Both the position numbers and the translations under genes were made by a program. Source: Bacteroidetes bacterium UBA5543 (lineage in GTDB: Bacteria > Bacteroidota > Bacteroidia > Chitinophagales > Chitinophagaceae). From it: a stretch of DNA of 6,598 nt. The notes below the pieces were generated by a model. The model made no database searches, was not told where the DNA came from, and saw only the letters and a program-made list of their open reading frames with translations. Position 1 is the stretch's first letter. Each line of letters begins with the position of its first letter. Shown one piece after another: positions 1 to 6,556 of the stretch. The stretch spans positions 20,804-27,401 of the forward strand of contig DINJ01000144.1 in assembly GCA_002423665.1 (NCBI GenBank), in the 5' to 3' direction.

Positions 1-2
1 TG

Positions 3-605
3 TATGAAAATACCGCCAATAAACACTGGAAGAACAACCGCTACCTGCATAGGAAAAAGAACCCTGTAAATATATCTGCAGTTGATTCATGCGTAAGGTT
101 GCTGCAACAGGGCGACTTGCTGGTAAGACGTGGTGATGATATGACCAGTTATATGCTGTCTCAACTCAATACAAAAGACAAAACCTATTCGCACTGTGGC
201 ATTGTGGCTATTGAAGATGGTTACCCTTTTGTATACCATAGCATTGGCGGTGAGGATAATCCCGATGGTGTTATCAGGCGGGATTCAGCGCATATATGGT
301 GCTCGCCTGCCAACAATCATGCATTTGCAGCTTACAGGTACGATATGGCTGATAGTATGAAAGAACGACTGGTTTCAGTTGCGCATAGCTATTACAGAGA
401 GGGGCGTATGTTTGATATGGCTTTCGACATGGAGACAGATGATAGATTGTATTGTTCTGAAATGATATATAAGGCTATGCTGCAGGCAACAGGGGATACA
501 GCCTATATCAACCTGTCAGAAAACTACGGCAGAACATTTGCCGGCATTGACAACCTGTACCCTGCTGCACATAGCAGGGCGATTTGCCGTATTAGATTTA
601 AGTAA
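3..605 (+). CDS. YiiX/YebB-type NlpC/P60 cysteine hydrolase, 5' end outside the window
   Basis: The frame is open from base 3 to a TAA at 603-605 (200 visible codons), so the true start lies upstream. The TTG at 99 is only an internal codon: the residues before it read as normal protein and lead straight into the domain. The domain opens with a GDLLVRRG stretch from about base 111. Next comes the SHCGIV motif, whose His (192-194) is the likely catalytic base, and then YCSEMIY, whose Cys (453-455) is the likely nucleophile. This His-first, Cys-last order is that of the circularly permuted papain-like NlpC/P60 families such as YiiX and YebB. Members are thought to cleave amide or thioester bonds in cell-wall peptides or lipids; the substrate here cannot be told. 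A signal peptide, if present, is off the window. The next gene starts 27 bases downstream but has its own promoter. Family assignment is good; exact function is unknown. Confidence 0.85.
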   Translation, partial: YENTANKHWKNNRYLHRKKNPVNISAVDSCVRLLQQGDLLVRRGDDMTSYMLSQLNTKDKTYSHCGIVAIEDGYPFVYHSIGGEDNPDGVIRRDSAHIWCSPANNHAFAAYRYDMADSMKERLVSVAHSYYREGRMFDMAFDMETDDRLYCSEMIYKAMLQATGDTAYINLSENYGRTFAGIDNLYPAAHSRAICRIRFK

Positions 606-613
606 TACCTTTG
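583..613 (+). promoter_or_regulatory. Bacteroidota-type promoter for the lipoprotein gene
   Basis: A TTTG box at 583-586 is followed by a 19-base spacer and TACCTTTG at 606-613. Both match the Bacteroidota sigma-ABfr consensus (-33 TTTG, -7 TAnnTTTG, about 19 bases apart) exactly. The predicted transcription start is near 617, giving a leader of about 16 bases before the ATG at 633. The -33 box lies inside the last codons of the upstream hydrolase gene, and the -7 box starts just after its stop codon. Confidence 0.75.
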
Positions 614-632
614 TTAACAGCAAAATAATAAC

Positions 633-1088
633 ATGATGTACAGGAAATTGACAGTGTTTTTTGTGGCTATCCTCATGATGGGTATAGCGGCATGTAATAA
701 GAATAACCCCGAAGCTGTGGCAGAGCAGTTTCTGACAGGTTTTTATCATATGGAATATGAAAAGGCCAGGCAGGTTTCTACAGAAGAGACTATTCAATTG
801 GTGAACCTGATGGAGCAGTTTGCCATTCAATATCCTGACTCGGTAAAACAAAATGCCAGGAAGAAACAAATAGACCTGATAGAGGTGAAAGAGGATGGCG
901 ATAATGCAGTAGCTACCTATACTGTGTCAGACGAGCCCGGTGTACAGCAGAAATTAAAACTGGTGAAGCAGAATGGCAAATGGTTAGTCAGCCACTCTAA
1001 AGAAGATAATATAGATGATGCCGAGGAAGAAACTATGGACGAAGAGATGCAAGAGGCAGCACCTGTTGCTGATTCAGTTACTTCCTGA
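633..1088 (+). CDS. Small lipoprotein, DUF4878-like (NTF2-like fold)
   Basis: The 151-residue product begins with a type II signal peptide: Lys/Arg near the N-terminus, a hydrophobic stretch at 7-19, and a lipobox ending IAAC, so Cys21 should be lipidated and become residue 1 of the mature protein. Residues 26-122 resemble DUF4878-type lipoproteins. They start with a PEAVAEQFLTGFYHMEYEKA helix, where a small domain built on tasks per cell is typical, and end with strands around KLKLVKQNGKWLVS. The tail from about 124 to 141 is very acidic. The residues after Cys21 (NKNN) lack the acidic surface-export signal known from some Bacteroidota, so a periplasm-facing location is more likely (inference). 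The start could also be the second ATG, one codon later. There is no Shine-Dalgarno sequence, only an A-rich leader. A promoter sits directly upstream and a strong terminator follows the TGA, so this is probably a single-gene unit. Molecular role unknown. Confidence 0.85.
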   Translation: MMYRKLTVFFVAILMMGIAACNKNNPEAVAEQFLTGFYHMEYEKARQVSTEETIQLVNLMEQFAIQYPDSVKQNARKKQIDLIEVKEDGDNAVATYTVSDEPGVQQKLKLVKQNGKWLVSHSKEDNIDDAEEETMDEEMQEAAPVADSVTS

Positions 1089-1102
1089 TATAAAATCGTA
1101 TT

Positions 1103-1138
1103 AATGAAAAGGGGCACAATTTAGTGCCCCTTTTCATT
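1103..1138. terminator. Bidirectional intrinsic terminator between convergent genes
   Basis: A perfect 15-base inverted repeat has arms at 1103-1117 and 1124-1138 and a 6-base loop. The GC-rich core GGGGCAC/GTGCCCC is flanked by A-rich and T-rich runs, so both strands give a stable hairpin followed by a U-rich tract. It lies 14 bases after the lipoprotein stop and directly abuts the stop codon of the minus-strand membrane protein gene (1139-1141). It should end transcripts arriving from both sides. Confidence 0.9.
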
Positions 1139-2641
1139 TTATAATGTTGAACCGAAGAACAGGTAACATAATACAATGGAAGTGACGATACCCACCAGGT
1201 CGGCCAGTAGCATATAACCTATGGTATAGCGTGTATTCTTAACAGCCACCGCGCCAAAATAAACGGCGATTACATAAAAGGTAGTATCAGAAGAACCCTG
1301 CATGATACTGGACAGCCTGCCGGCGAAGGAATCGGGGCCGAAGGTATTCATAGTGTCTACCATCATGCCACGTGCGCCGCTGCCGCTCAACGGGCGTATC
1401 AATGCTGTGGGCAGCGCATCTACAAAGGCAGTGTCCATGCCTGTTGCTACAAACAGGGTTTTCATACCATTGATGACAATATCAAAAGCACCGCTTGTGC
1501 GCAGCAGGCTGATAGCTACCAGCATACCCACCAGGTAGGGGATTATCTTTATAGCTGTTTCAAAACCCCCTTTAGCGCCGCTTACAAATGCATCAAAGAT
1601 GTCAATCTTTTTGTACACAGCACCTAATACGATGGCTATGAATATAAAAAGTATCAGACCATTGCTGAGTACTCCGGAGAAACTCTGCACACCGTCCAGT
1701 GTAAGGGATGTGACATAAACAACCAACAGGGCAATAACAGACGATATACCCAGTATCCATGCCAGGATGACGGGTTGGAAGAGGTTTATCTTCTGCTTGA
1801 ACGATACCATCATCATGGCCGCCATTGTAGCCATAAAAGTGGCTATCATACAGGGTATGAAAATGTCAGTAGGGTTGGCAGCTCCCATCGATGAGCGGAT
1901 GGCGATGATGCTGACAGGTATAAGCGTAAGCCCCGAGGCGTGCAGGCAAAGGAACATTATCTGCGCATTGGATGCCGTTTCTTTATTGGGGTTAATTTCC
2001 TGCAGGCTTTCCATAGCTTTCAGCCCGAAAGGCGTGGCGGCATTGTCCAGCCCCAGCAGGTTAGCGGAAAAGTTCATCATCATATGCCCGAAAGCGGGGT
2101 GCCCTTTAGGTACTCCGGGGAACAATCTCGAGAAGAACGGGCCGATAATTCTTGATAACAGGTTAATACCTCCCGCACGCTCAGCGATGACCATCAGCCC
2201 CATGAACAATGCCATAATACCAATCAAGCCGATGCAGATATTTACCGCTACTTTGCAGGTTTCTATTATGCCATCATTGTGTTTGTGCAATGTCTTATTT
2301 ACACCTTCATAGGATATAATCCTCACGCCCGGGTATGAGGCCACATAGGACTGCGCTTCAACACTGTTACTATTGTCAGTTATCAGCACCCCGGGTACAT
2401 GAGCACTATCCGCAGGTGTATAACCATAGGCCTGTATGCGTTTTTCGAAAGCGTCTTTTGAACCAAATATTTTCGCATCGGGGTTACCTGCTGCTGTATA
2501 ATAAATGGTTGTGTACTCATCTGACGACTTGCCGGTCACCATCCTGTTGAAGACCTCCTTGTCATCATTAAAGGTGAACTTGAAGCCGGCCATTACAATA
2601 GCGACTATTATAAAAGCAGCCCAGATTTTGCTTAATGCCAT
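1139..2641 (-). CDS. Fused SpmA/SpmB-like nucleoside recognition (Gate) domain membrane protein
   Basis: This 500-residue integral membrane protein joins two spore-maturation-like halves. The SpmA-like half spans roughly residues 128-310, with the signature NLLGLDNAATPFGLKAM at 194-210. The SpmB-like half spans roughly 325-500, with RPLSGSGARGMMVD at 416-429 and GSSDTTFYVIAVYFGAV at 449-465. Both belong to the nucleoside-recognition/Gate family. One membrane helix at about 5-22 precedes a soluble stretch of about 100 residues (24-125), probably outside the cytoplasm, before the first Gate half. Further hydrophobic segments lie near 128-152, 228-248, 260-280, 288-312, 325-343, 363-380 and 474-497. 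In spore formers SpmA and SpmB act in spore-core dehydration. In non-sporulating Bacteroidota the fused form is common but its substrate is not established, and transport or gating is only inferred from the family name. The LOG-family gene lies 66 bases upstream on the same strand, and no clear promoter separates them. Confidence 0.9.
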   Translation of the reverse strand: MALSKIWAAFIIVAIVMAGFKFTFNDDKEVFNRMVTGKSSDEYTTIYYTAAGNPDAKIFGSKDAFEKRIQAYGYTPADSAHVPGVLITDNSNSVEAQSYVASYPGVRIISYEGVNKTLHKHNDGIIETCKVAVNICIGLIGIMALFMGLMVIAERAGGINLLSRIIGPFFSRLFPGVPKGHPAFGHMMMNFSANLLGLDNAATPFGLKAMESLQEINPNKETASNAQIMFLCLHASGLTLIPVSIIAIRSSMGAANPTDIFIPCMIATFMATMAAMMMVSFKQKINLFQPVILAWILGISSVIALLVVYVTSLTLDGVQSFSGVLSNGLILFIFIAIVLGAVYKKIDIFDAFVSGAKGGFETAIKIIPYLVGMLVAISLLRTSGAFDIVINGMKTLFVATGMDTAFVDALPTALIRPLSGSGARGMMVDTMNTFGPDSFAGRLSSIMQGSSDTTFYVIAVYFGAVAVKNTRYTIGYMLLADLVGIVTSIVLCYLFFGSTL

Positions 2642-2656
2642 ACTGAACGGATTAAG

Positions 2657-2686
2657 TTTTGAAGGTAAACAACTTAACCTTCAAAA
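2657..2686. repeat. Inverted repeat (hairpin) between the LOG and SpmAB-like genes
   Basis: TTTTGAAGGT at 2657-2666 and its exact reverse complement at 2677-2686 enclose a 10-base loop. It fills much of the 66-base gap between two minus-strand genes. On the minus strand the hairpin is not followed by a U-run, and its stem holds only four G/C pairs, so it is a poor terminator. It could stabilise mRNA ends, attenuate read-through or bind a regulator; none of these is shown by the sequence. Confidence 0.45.
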
Positions 2687-2707
2687 AGGAATATTTGCCT
2701 GCTTACC

Positions 2708-3289
2708 TCAGGTAGTTTGTTTGTTGATGACCTGCGGAATGTCAGGTGCCTCGTAGCTTTCCATCTTATCCAGCAGTTCAGGTAACGAATCGCTGAAGAG
2801 AAGAATACTGCGGGCACATTCACCCAAAAAGCCTTCCTGTACCATTGTGGTATTCAGTGCTTTCAGTGCATCGTAGTAGCCGTTTATATTCAACAGGCCA
2901 ATGGGTTTAGTATGCATGCCCAGTTGTCCCCAGGTAAGCATTTCAAACATTTCGTCCATAGTGCCCCATCCACCCGGCAATACCAGTATCGCATCACATT
3001 GTTCATACATCACAAGTTTGCGCTGGTGCATAGTACTGACCACCACCAGGTCTGTCAGGCCCTCATGTACTATTTCTTTATTTCTCAGGAAGTCAGGTAT
3101 TACACCTGTAATGTTGCCATTGTTATTCAATACGCCGTCAGCAACAGCACCCATCAGCCCGATTTTGGCACCGCCGTAAATTACAGACAGTCCTTTTTCT
3201 GCCAACATTCTGCCTGTTTCATAAGCCTGTTCGCGGTACAATTCGTTATATCCATCGCCTGAACCACAATACACTGCAATGCTTTTCAT
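2708..3289 (-). CDS. LOG-family nucleoside 5'-monophosphate phosphoribohydrolase (TIGR00730 type)
   Basis: The 193-residue cytoplasmic protein has the usual length and all signatures of the LOG (Lonely Guy) family. These are CGSGDG near residue 8 (nucleotide-binding loop), GGAKIGLMG at 39-47, MHQRK at 87-91 with the conserved Arg90-Lys91, and PGGWGTMDE at 105-113 with the catalytic Glu113. LOG enzymes cut the N-glycosidic bond of cytokinin riboside 5'-monophosphates. Bacterial members often act on AMP or related nucleotides and were earlier misannotated as lysine decarboxylases. The physiological substrate here is unknown. The start at 3289 gives the family-typical MKSIAVYCGS N-terminus, and a TAATTTTG -7 box sits about 26 bases upstream. 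The Gate-domain membrane protein follows 66 bases after the TGA and is probably in the same transcript. Confidence 0.93.
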   Translation of the reverse strand: MKSIAVYCGSGDGYNELYREQAYETGRMLAEKGLSVIYGGAKIGLMGAVADGVLNNNGNITGVIPDFLRNKEIVHEGLTDLVVVSTMHQRKLVMYEQCDAILVLPGGWGTMDEMFEMLTWGQLGMHTKPIGLLNINGYYDALKALNTTMVQEGFLGECARSILLFSDSLPELLDKMESYEAPDIPQVINKQTT

Positions 3290-3314
3290 ATGTGTCGCTA
3301 CATTGGTATGAATT

Positions 3315-3322
3315 CAAAATTA
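3315..3322 (-). promoter_or_regulatory. -7 box of the LOG/SpmAB-like operon promoter
   Basis: Read on the minus strand this is TAATTTTG, an exact TAnnTTTG match. It predicts a start near 3311 and a leader of about 22 bases. No good -33 TTTG occurs at 19-21 bases; the nearest TTG is about 24 bases away (3347-3349). The element lies in the 171-base divergent gap (3290-3460), which holds this promoter, the gpmI promoter and otherwise A/T-rich sequence without a recognisable gene. Confidence 0.5.
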
Positions 3323-3423
3323 AGGGTTATAAAGGCAAATAGGGTTCAATAATTTTAATAGACATCTTTAAATTTCTTATTTAAGGCAGTTGAAAATTGA
3401 AACTGACTCTTTAGCACCGACAA

Positions 3424-3455
3424 TTGGCTACTATCGTGGGCAAAGCGTAATTTTG
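3424..3455 (+). promoter_or_regulatory. Promoter of gpmI, almost touching the start codon
   Basis: TTG at 3424-3426 (within ATTG) is followed by 21 bases and TAATTTTG at 3448-3455, an exact -7 match. By the usual Bacteroidota geometry transcription would start near 3459, only about two bases before the ATG at 3461, so the mRNA would be essentially leaderless. Confidence 0.6.
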
Positions 3456-3460
3456 CACTT

Positions 3461-4987
3461 ATGTCAAAAAAAGTAATGCTCATCATTATGGATGGGTGGG
3501 GCCATGGCAGGGTTCCCGAATCGGATGCAATAAAAGCCGCAAGTACACCTTTTACGGATTCATTATACAAGCTTTATCCTAATACAGAATTAATAACCTG
3601 CGGAGAGGCAGTAGGCTTGCCCGATGGGCAAATGGGCAACTCTGAAGTAGGACACCTGAACATAGGTGCAGGCCGTATAGTATACCAGGAGCTGCAACGC
3701 ATACATGTTGCGATAAGAGAAGGAGAACTGGCATGTAATAAGGTGTTACTGGATGCCTTCGAAGCGGCCAAAACACCTGGCAGGACCTTACACTTCATAG
3801 GGCTGGTGAGCGACGGTGGCGTGCACTCACATATCAATCACCTGAAGAGCCTGTGTACTTTGGCAAAGACAAGCAATATACCCCATGTAGCGGTACATGC
3901 TTTTACCGATGGCAGGGATACTGACCCCAAAGGCGGATACGAATACCTGTCAGATCTGCAGGTTCATTTGCAACAAACAGGGGTGCAATTGGCATCCGTA
4001 TGCGGCAGGTATTACGCTATGGACCGCGACAAACGCTGGGAACGTGTGAAACTGGCATATGATGCATTAACGCAGGGTATAGGGCACAAAACGACTGATG
4101 CACTGGCTGCGGTACAACAATCATACAATGACGGCATCACCGACGAATTTATCAAGCCCATTATACTGACAGATAATAACGGAACCCCCCTGGCCACCAT
4201 CAAAGAAAATGACGTAGTTGTGTGCTTCAACTTCCGTACAGACAGGTGCCGCGAAATAACCGTAGCACTTACCCAACAGGCGTTTCCCGAGCAGCATATG
4301 CAACCCCTCAACCTGCATTATGTAACAATGACAGAGTATGACAAAACCTATAAAAATGTAGGTGTCATATTCCACAACGACAACCTCAATAATACACTGG
4401 GCGAGGTGCTGGAACAAAACGGCAAGACACAGATACGCATTGCCGAAACTGAAAAATACCCGCATGTCACTTTCTTCTTTTCAGGCGGCAGGGAAAAAGA
4501 ATTCGCCGGTGAAAAACGTATCATGCTCCCATCGCCAAAAGATGTTCCCACATACGACTTAAAACCAGAAATGAGTGCGCATGAGATAACTGCGGCAATC
4601 ATACCTGAAATTTAACAGCAATCTGCCGACTTTATTTGCCTGAACTTTGCCAACGCAGATATGGTGGGGCATACCGGCGTATGGGAAGCGGCAATAAAAG
4701 CGGCTGAAACTGTTGATACATGTGTCTCTCAGAATATCCCCAAAGCGCTGGAAAATGGATACACCATATTCCTGACGGCGGACCATGGTAATTCAGATTA
4801 CCTGGTCAACGAAGATGGCTCACCCAATACGGCACATACACTTAACCCTGTTCCTTTGTTTATCATCTCAGGTGATTATAAAGGAACTGTCAGACCAGGC
4901 AAATTAGGAGATATTGCACCTACCATACTCAAGGTAATGGGTCTGCCCATACCCAAAGAAATGACCGGTGCTATATTGATAGATTAG
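3461..4987 (+). pseudogene. gpmI: gpmI, cofactor-independent phosphoglycerate mutase, interrupted by one in-frame TAA
   Basis: GpmI interconverts 3- and 2-phosphoglycerate in glycolysis and gluconeogenesis, using two Mn ions and a phosphoserine intermediate. Ignoring one stop, the frame runs 508 residues, the family's usual length. Before the stop lie MDGWG with metal ligand Asp11, MGNSEVGH with phospho-accepting Ser61, the phosphotransferase domain (about 76-305) with His122, DGRD at 150-153, Arg183, Arg189, Arg259 and Arg262, and Lys332. After the stop, in the same frame, lie NADMVGH (Asp400, His404), TADHGN (Asp441, His442) and NTAH (His459), the remaining five metal ligands. The TAA at 4613-4615 (codon 385) ends translation at 384 residues, so the plain product lacks most of the metal site and should be inactive. 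Restart at the ATG at 4661 would give 108 residues without Asp400. The start at 3461 gives the family-typical MSKKV beginning. The gene ends with TAG, overlapping the stop of the convergent EnvC-like gene. Identity is certain; whether it is a pseudogene, a sequence error or read through is open. Confidence 0.9.
4613..4615 (+). other. In-frame TAA stop inside gpmI
   Basis: The codons read GAA ATT TAA CAG CAA TCT GCC GAC. Both sides are conserved GpmI sequence in one frame (IIPEI before, SADFICLNFAN after). The spacing fits my recollection of homologs, which have about four variable residues between the EI and AD pairs. One substitution from AAA, CAA, GAA or another sense codon explains it; an insertion or deletion does not. 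Confidence 0.95.
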
Positions 4988-6393
4988 CGTGCTATCCAGG
5001 GTTCAGGGTTCACCTTATTGGTTTCTACCCATATCTGGAAGTTTACTACTGACTCTCCGTCTTCGTTAACGGCGGCAGTACCTATATTTTGTTTGGTACT
5101 AACTTTCTGGTCCAGCTTTACAAATACCTTAGACAGGTTCATGTATAAAGTAAAGTAGCGGCCATGGCTGATAATAACGTTCCAGTTTTTATTGTCCATG
5201 GTAAACACACGTGAAACTGTGCCCTCAAAGCAAGCCCTGACGTTGGCGCCGGTATTGGTAGTGATATTCACACCGTTGTTATACAGCGTTACTTTTTCAG
5301 CTATAGGGTGCTTATACGGGCCATAACCCAACGAGATAAACCCTTTTTCTACCGGCCATGGCAGTTTGCCTTTGTTACTTTCGAAGTTGTTAGACAGTGC
5401 CGCCGCTTCCGGTGTCAGGCCATAATTCTGTTCGGGCCGCTTTACCTCCGGCCTTGTAGCGGTTACCGTAGTTGTGGCAGTCGTTGGTTTCGCGGCAGGC
5501 TTATCAGCCGGCGGCGGTGGCGGATTAGGTGTATTATTATTTACAGTGATATTGCTTGCCGGTTTTGATGCAGTATTGGCGGCTAATGCTTTGCGGCGCT
5601 CTTCTTCTTCGCGCAGGCGCTTCTCTTCAGCCTCTCTGCGCTTCCGCTCTTCTTCCGCTTTTTTACGCGCCAGTTCCAGCTCTTTACGAATTATTTCTTC
5701 CACCGCTTTGTCTATCTGCTGTTGTATGCGGCGGTTTTTCATGATTTTGGCTGTCAGTTCTTTCTCCTGTCCCTTCAGCTCTTTTATTACATCATTGGTT
5801 TTATTCTTGTCTTCTTCTATTGCCTGTTTTTGCTGTTCTTCAGCCGCCAGTAGTATATCTTTCTTTGCCTTCTCGCTGTTCAGATTGCTCACTTCCTCCT
5901 GCAATTTGGTCTGTGTCAGCCTTATCTGGTCCGCCTGATCTTTTCGATAATCCCTGTAACGTTTCAGGTATTTCATACGCCTCATGGCCTCATTGAAATC
6001 GTTGGAAGAAAAAAGAAAAGCCAGCATATCATAAGAACTGCGGCTTTTATAGGCATATCTCACGGATTGTGCATAGGGGGCCTTCAAGATGTCCAGGTTG
6101 CCCCTGAGCTTCTCAATTTCAGAAGATGATTGATGTATGCTGTTCCCTATCTGGTCTATTTCCTGGTTAATATTGTTAATGAGTTTTTGCCTGCCTGCCA
6201 GCTTAGCCTGCAATGCACGCAACTCACCCATTGTGGCCTTGGTATTTTGCTTAGTAGCCGCCAACTGGCTTTCGGTTTCCCTTATTGTCTCCAACAGCTG
6301 CTTTCTGCGCTGCTCCAACTCCTCCCGGGTGGGTTGCTGGGCCAGTACAGAAACAGATAACAATACTAATATGAAACTCGAAAAAAGACGCAT
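4984..6393 (-). CDS. EnvC-like murein hydrolase activator: coiled coil plus degenerate LytM (M23) domain
   Basis: The 469-residue protein starts with a signal peptide, probably cleaved after VLA (Ala18). Long charged coiled-coil helices follow (about 21-115 and 135-270, ending in a Lys/Glu/Arg-rich run at 230-269). Next is a flexible Pro/Thr/Ala linker with a five-proline run (about 271-325), then a C-terminal LytM/M23 domain (about 343-469). In active M23 enzymes zinc is held by HxxxD and HxH. Here those positions read Asn372, Asn376, Val449 and Asn451, and the usual His of the YxHL motif is Asn419. It is therefore probably not a peptidase but, like E. coli EnvC, an activator of amidases that split the septal wall. 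In that system FtsEX controls the coiled coil; no ftsEX or amidase gene is in this window. The gene is convergent with gpmI and overlaps it at the stop codons. A TATTTTTG box lies upstream. Confidence 0.88.
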   Translation of the reverse strand: MRLFSSFILVLLSVSVLAQQPTREELEQRRKQLLETIRETESQLAATKQNTKATMGELRALQAKLAGRQKLINNINQEIDQIGNSIHQSSSEIEKLRGNLDILKAPYAQSVRYAYKSRSSYDMLAFLFSSNDFNEAMRRMKYLKRYRDYRKDQADQIRLTQTKLQEEVSNLNSEKAKKDILLAAEEQQKQAIEEDKNKTNDVIKELKGQEKELTAKIMKNRRIQQQIDKAVEEIIRKELELARKKAEEERKRREAEEKRLREEEERRKALAANTASKPASNITVNNNTPNPPPPPADKPAAKPTTATTTVTATRPEVKRPEQNYGLTPEAAALSNNFESNKGKLPWPVEKGFISLGYGPYKHPIAEKVTLYNNGVNITTNTGANVRACFEGTVSRVFTMDNKNWNVIISHGRYFTLYMNLSKVFVKLDQKVSTKQNIGTAAVNEDGESVVNFQIWVETNKVNPEPWIAR

Positions 6394-6415
6394 TAAACAG
6401 GTTTATCCTATCCGG

Positions 6416-6423
6416 CAAAAATA
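6416..6423 (-). promoter_or_regulatory. -7 box for the EnvC-like gene
   Basis: On the minus strand this reads TATTTTTG, an exact TAnnTTTG match. Transcription would start near 6412, with a leader of about 19 bases before the ATG at 6393. No -33 TTTG is visible at the normal distance, so support comes from the -7 box and its position alone. It lies in the 163-base divergent gap 6394-6556, which otherwise holds T-rich sequence. Confidence 0.45.
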
Positions 6424-6529
6424 ACTAAATATCATGCGCTTGTATGAGGGCATCCCTATTTTAGCAAGGTTTTATACATATTTTTTTATGGGCTGGATAG
6501 CCTTTTTTTTAAATGCCGTTTGTTTATCC

Positions 6530-6537
6530 TTTCTTTG
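6530..6537 (+). promoter_or_regulatory. Possible -7 box for yicC
   Basis: TTTCTTTG differs from TAnnTTTG only at the second base. The place expected for a -33 box, 19 bases upstream (6507-6510), reads TTTT. The implied leader of about 16 bases matches the other promoters in the window. The local T-richness makes a chance match likely. Confidence 0.3.
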
Positions 6538-6556
6538 TTTCAAAGTTTTATAGCCG

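Noticed and set aside
99..605. TTG at 99 as the start of the hydrolase gene
   Set aside because: The frame is open back to base 3 with protein-like sequence leading into the domain; TTG is an internal Leu codon and the start lies off the window.
1767..2312. 181-codon plus-strand frame opposite the SpmAB-like gene
   Set aside because: The minus strand encodes clear SpmA motifs over this stretch; the plus frame resembles nothing and is a shadow.
4613..4615. Reassignment of TAA to a sense codon
   Set aside because: Three other genes end with TAA at positions that fit their family lengths or domain ends, so TAA works as a stop here.
4661..4987. A separate 108-residue gene in the second half of gpmI
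   Set aside because: It is in the same frame as gpmI, begins in the middle of the conserved NADMVGH motif, omits metal ligand Asp400 and has no start signals of its own.
5474..5938. Long plus-strand Ser/Arg-rich frame opposite the EnvC-like gene
   Set aside because: It is the complement of the Lys/Glu/Arg-rich coiled coil and has no independent domain or start signals.
6491..6510. GGCT-GGAT-AGCC hairpin followed by eight T as a plus-strand terminator
   Set aside because: The stem is only four pairs (five with a G-U) and no plus-strand gene lies upstream for it to end.
6488..6553. A 21-codon hydrophobic small ORF (starting MGWIAFF) ending three bases before yicC
   Set aside because: Short T-rich sequence gives such hydrophobic frames by chance; its ATG lies upstream of the only candidate promoter box and has no start signals.
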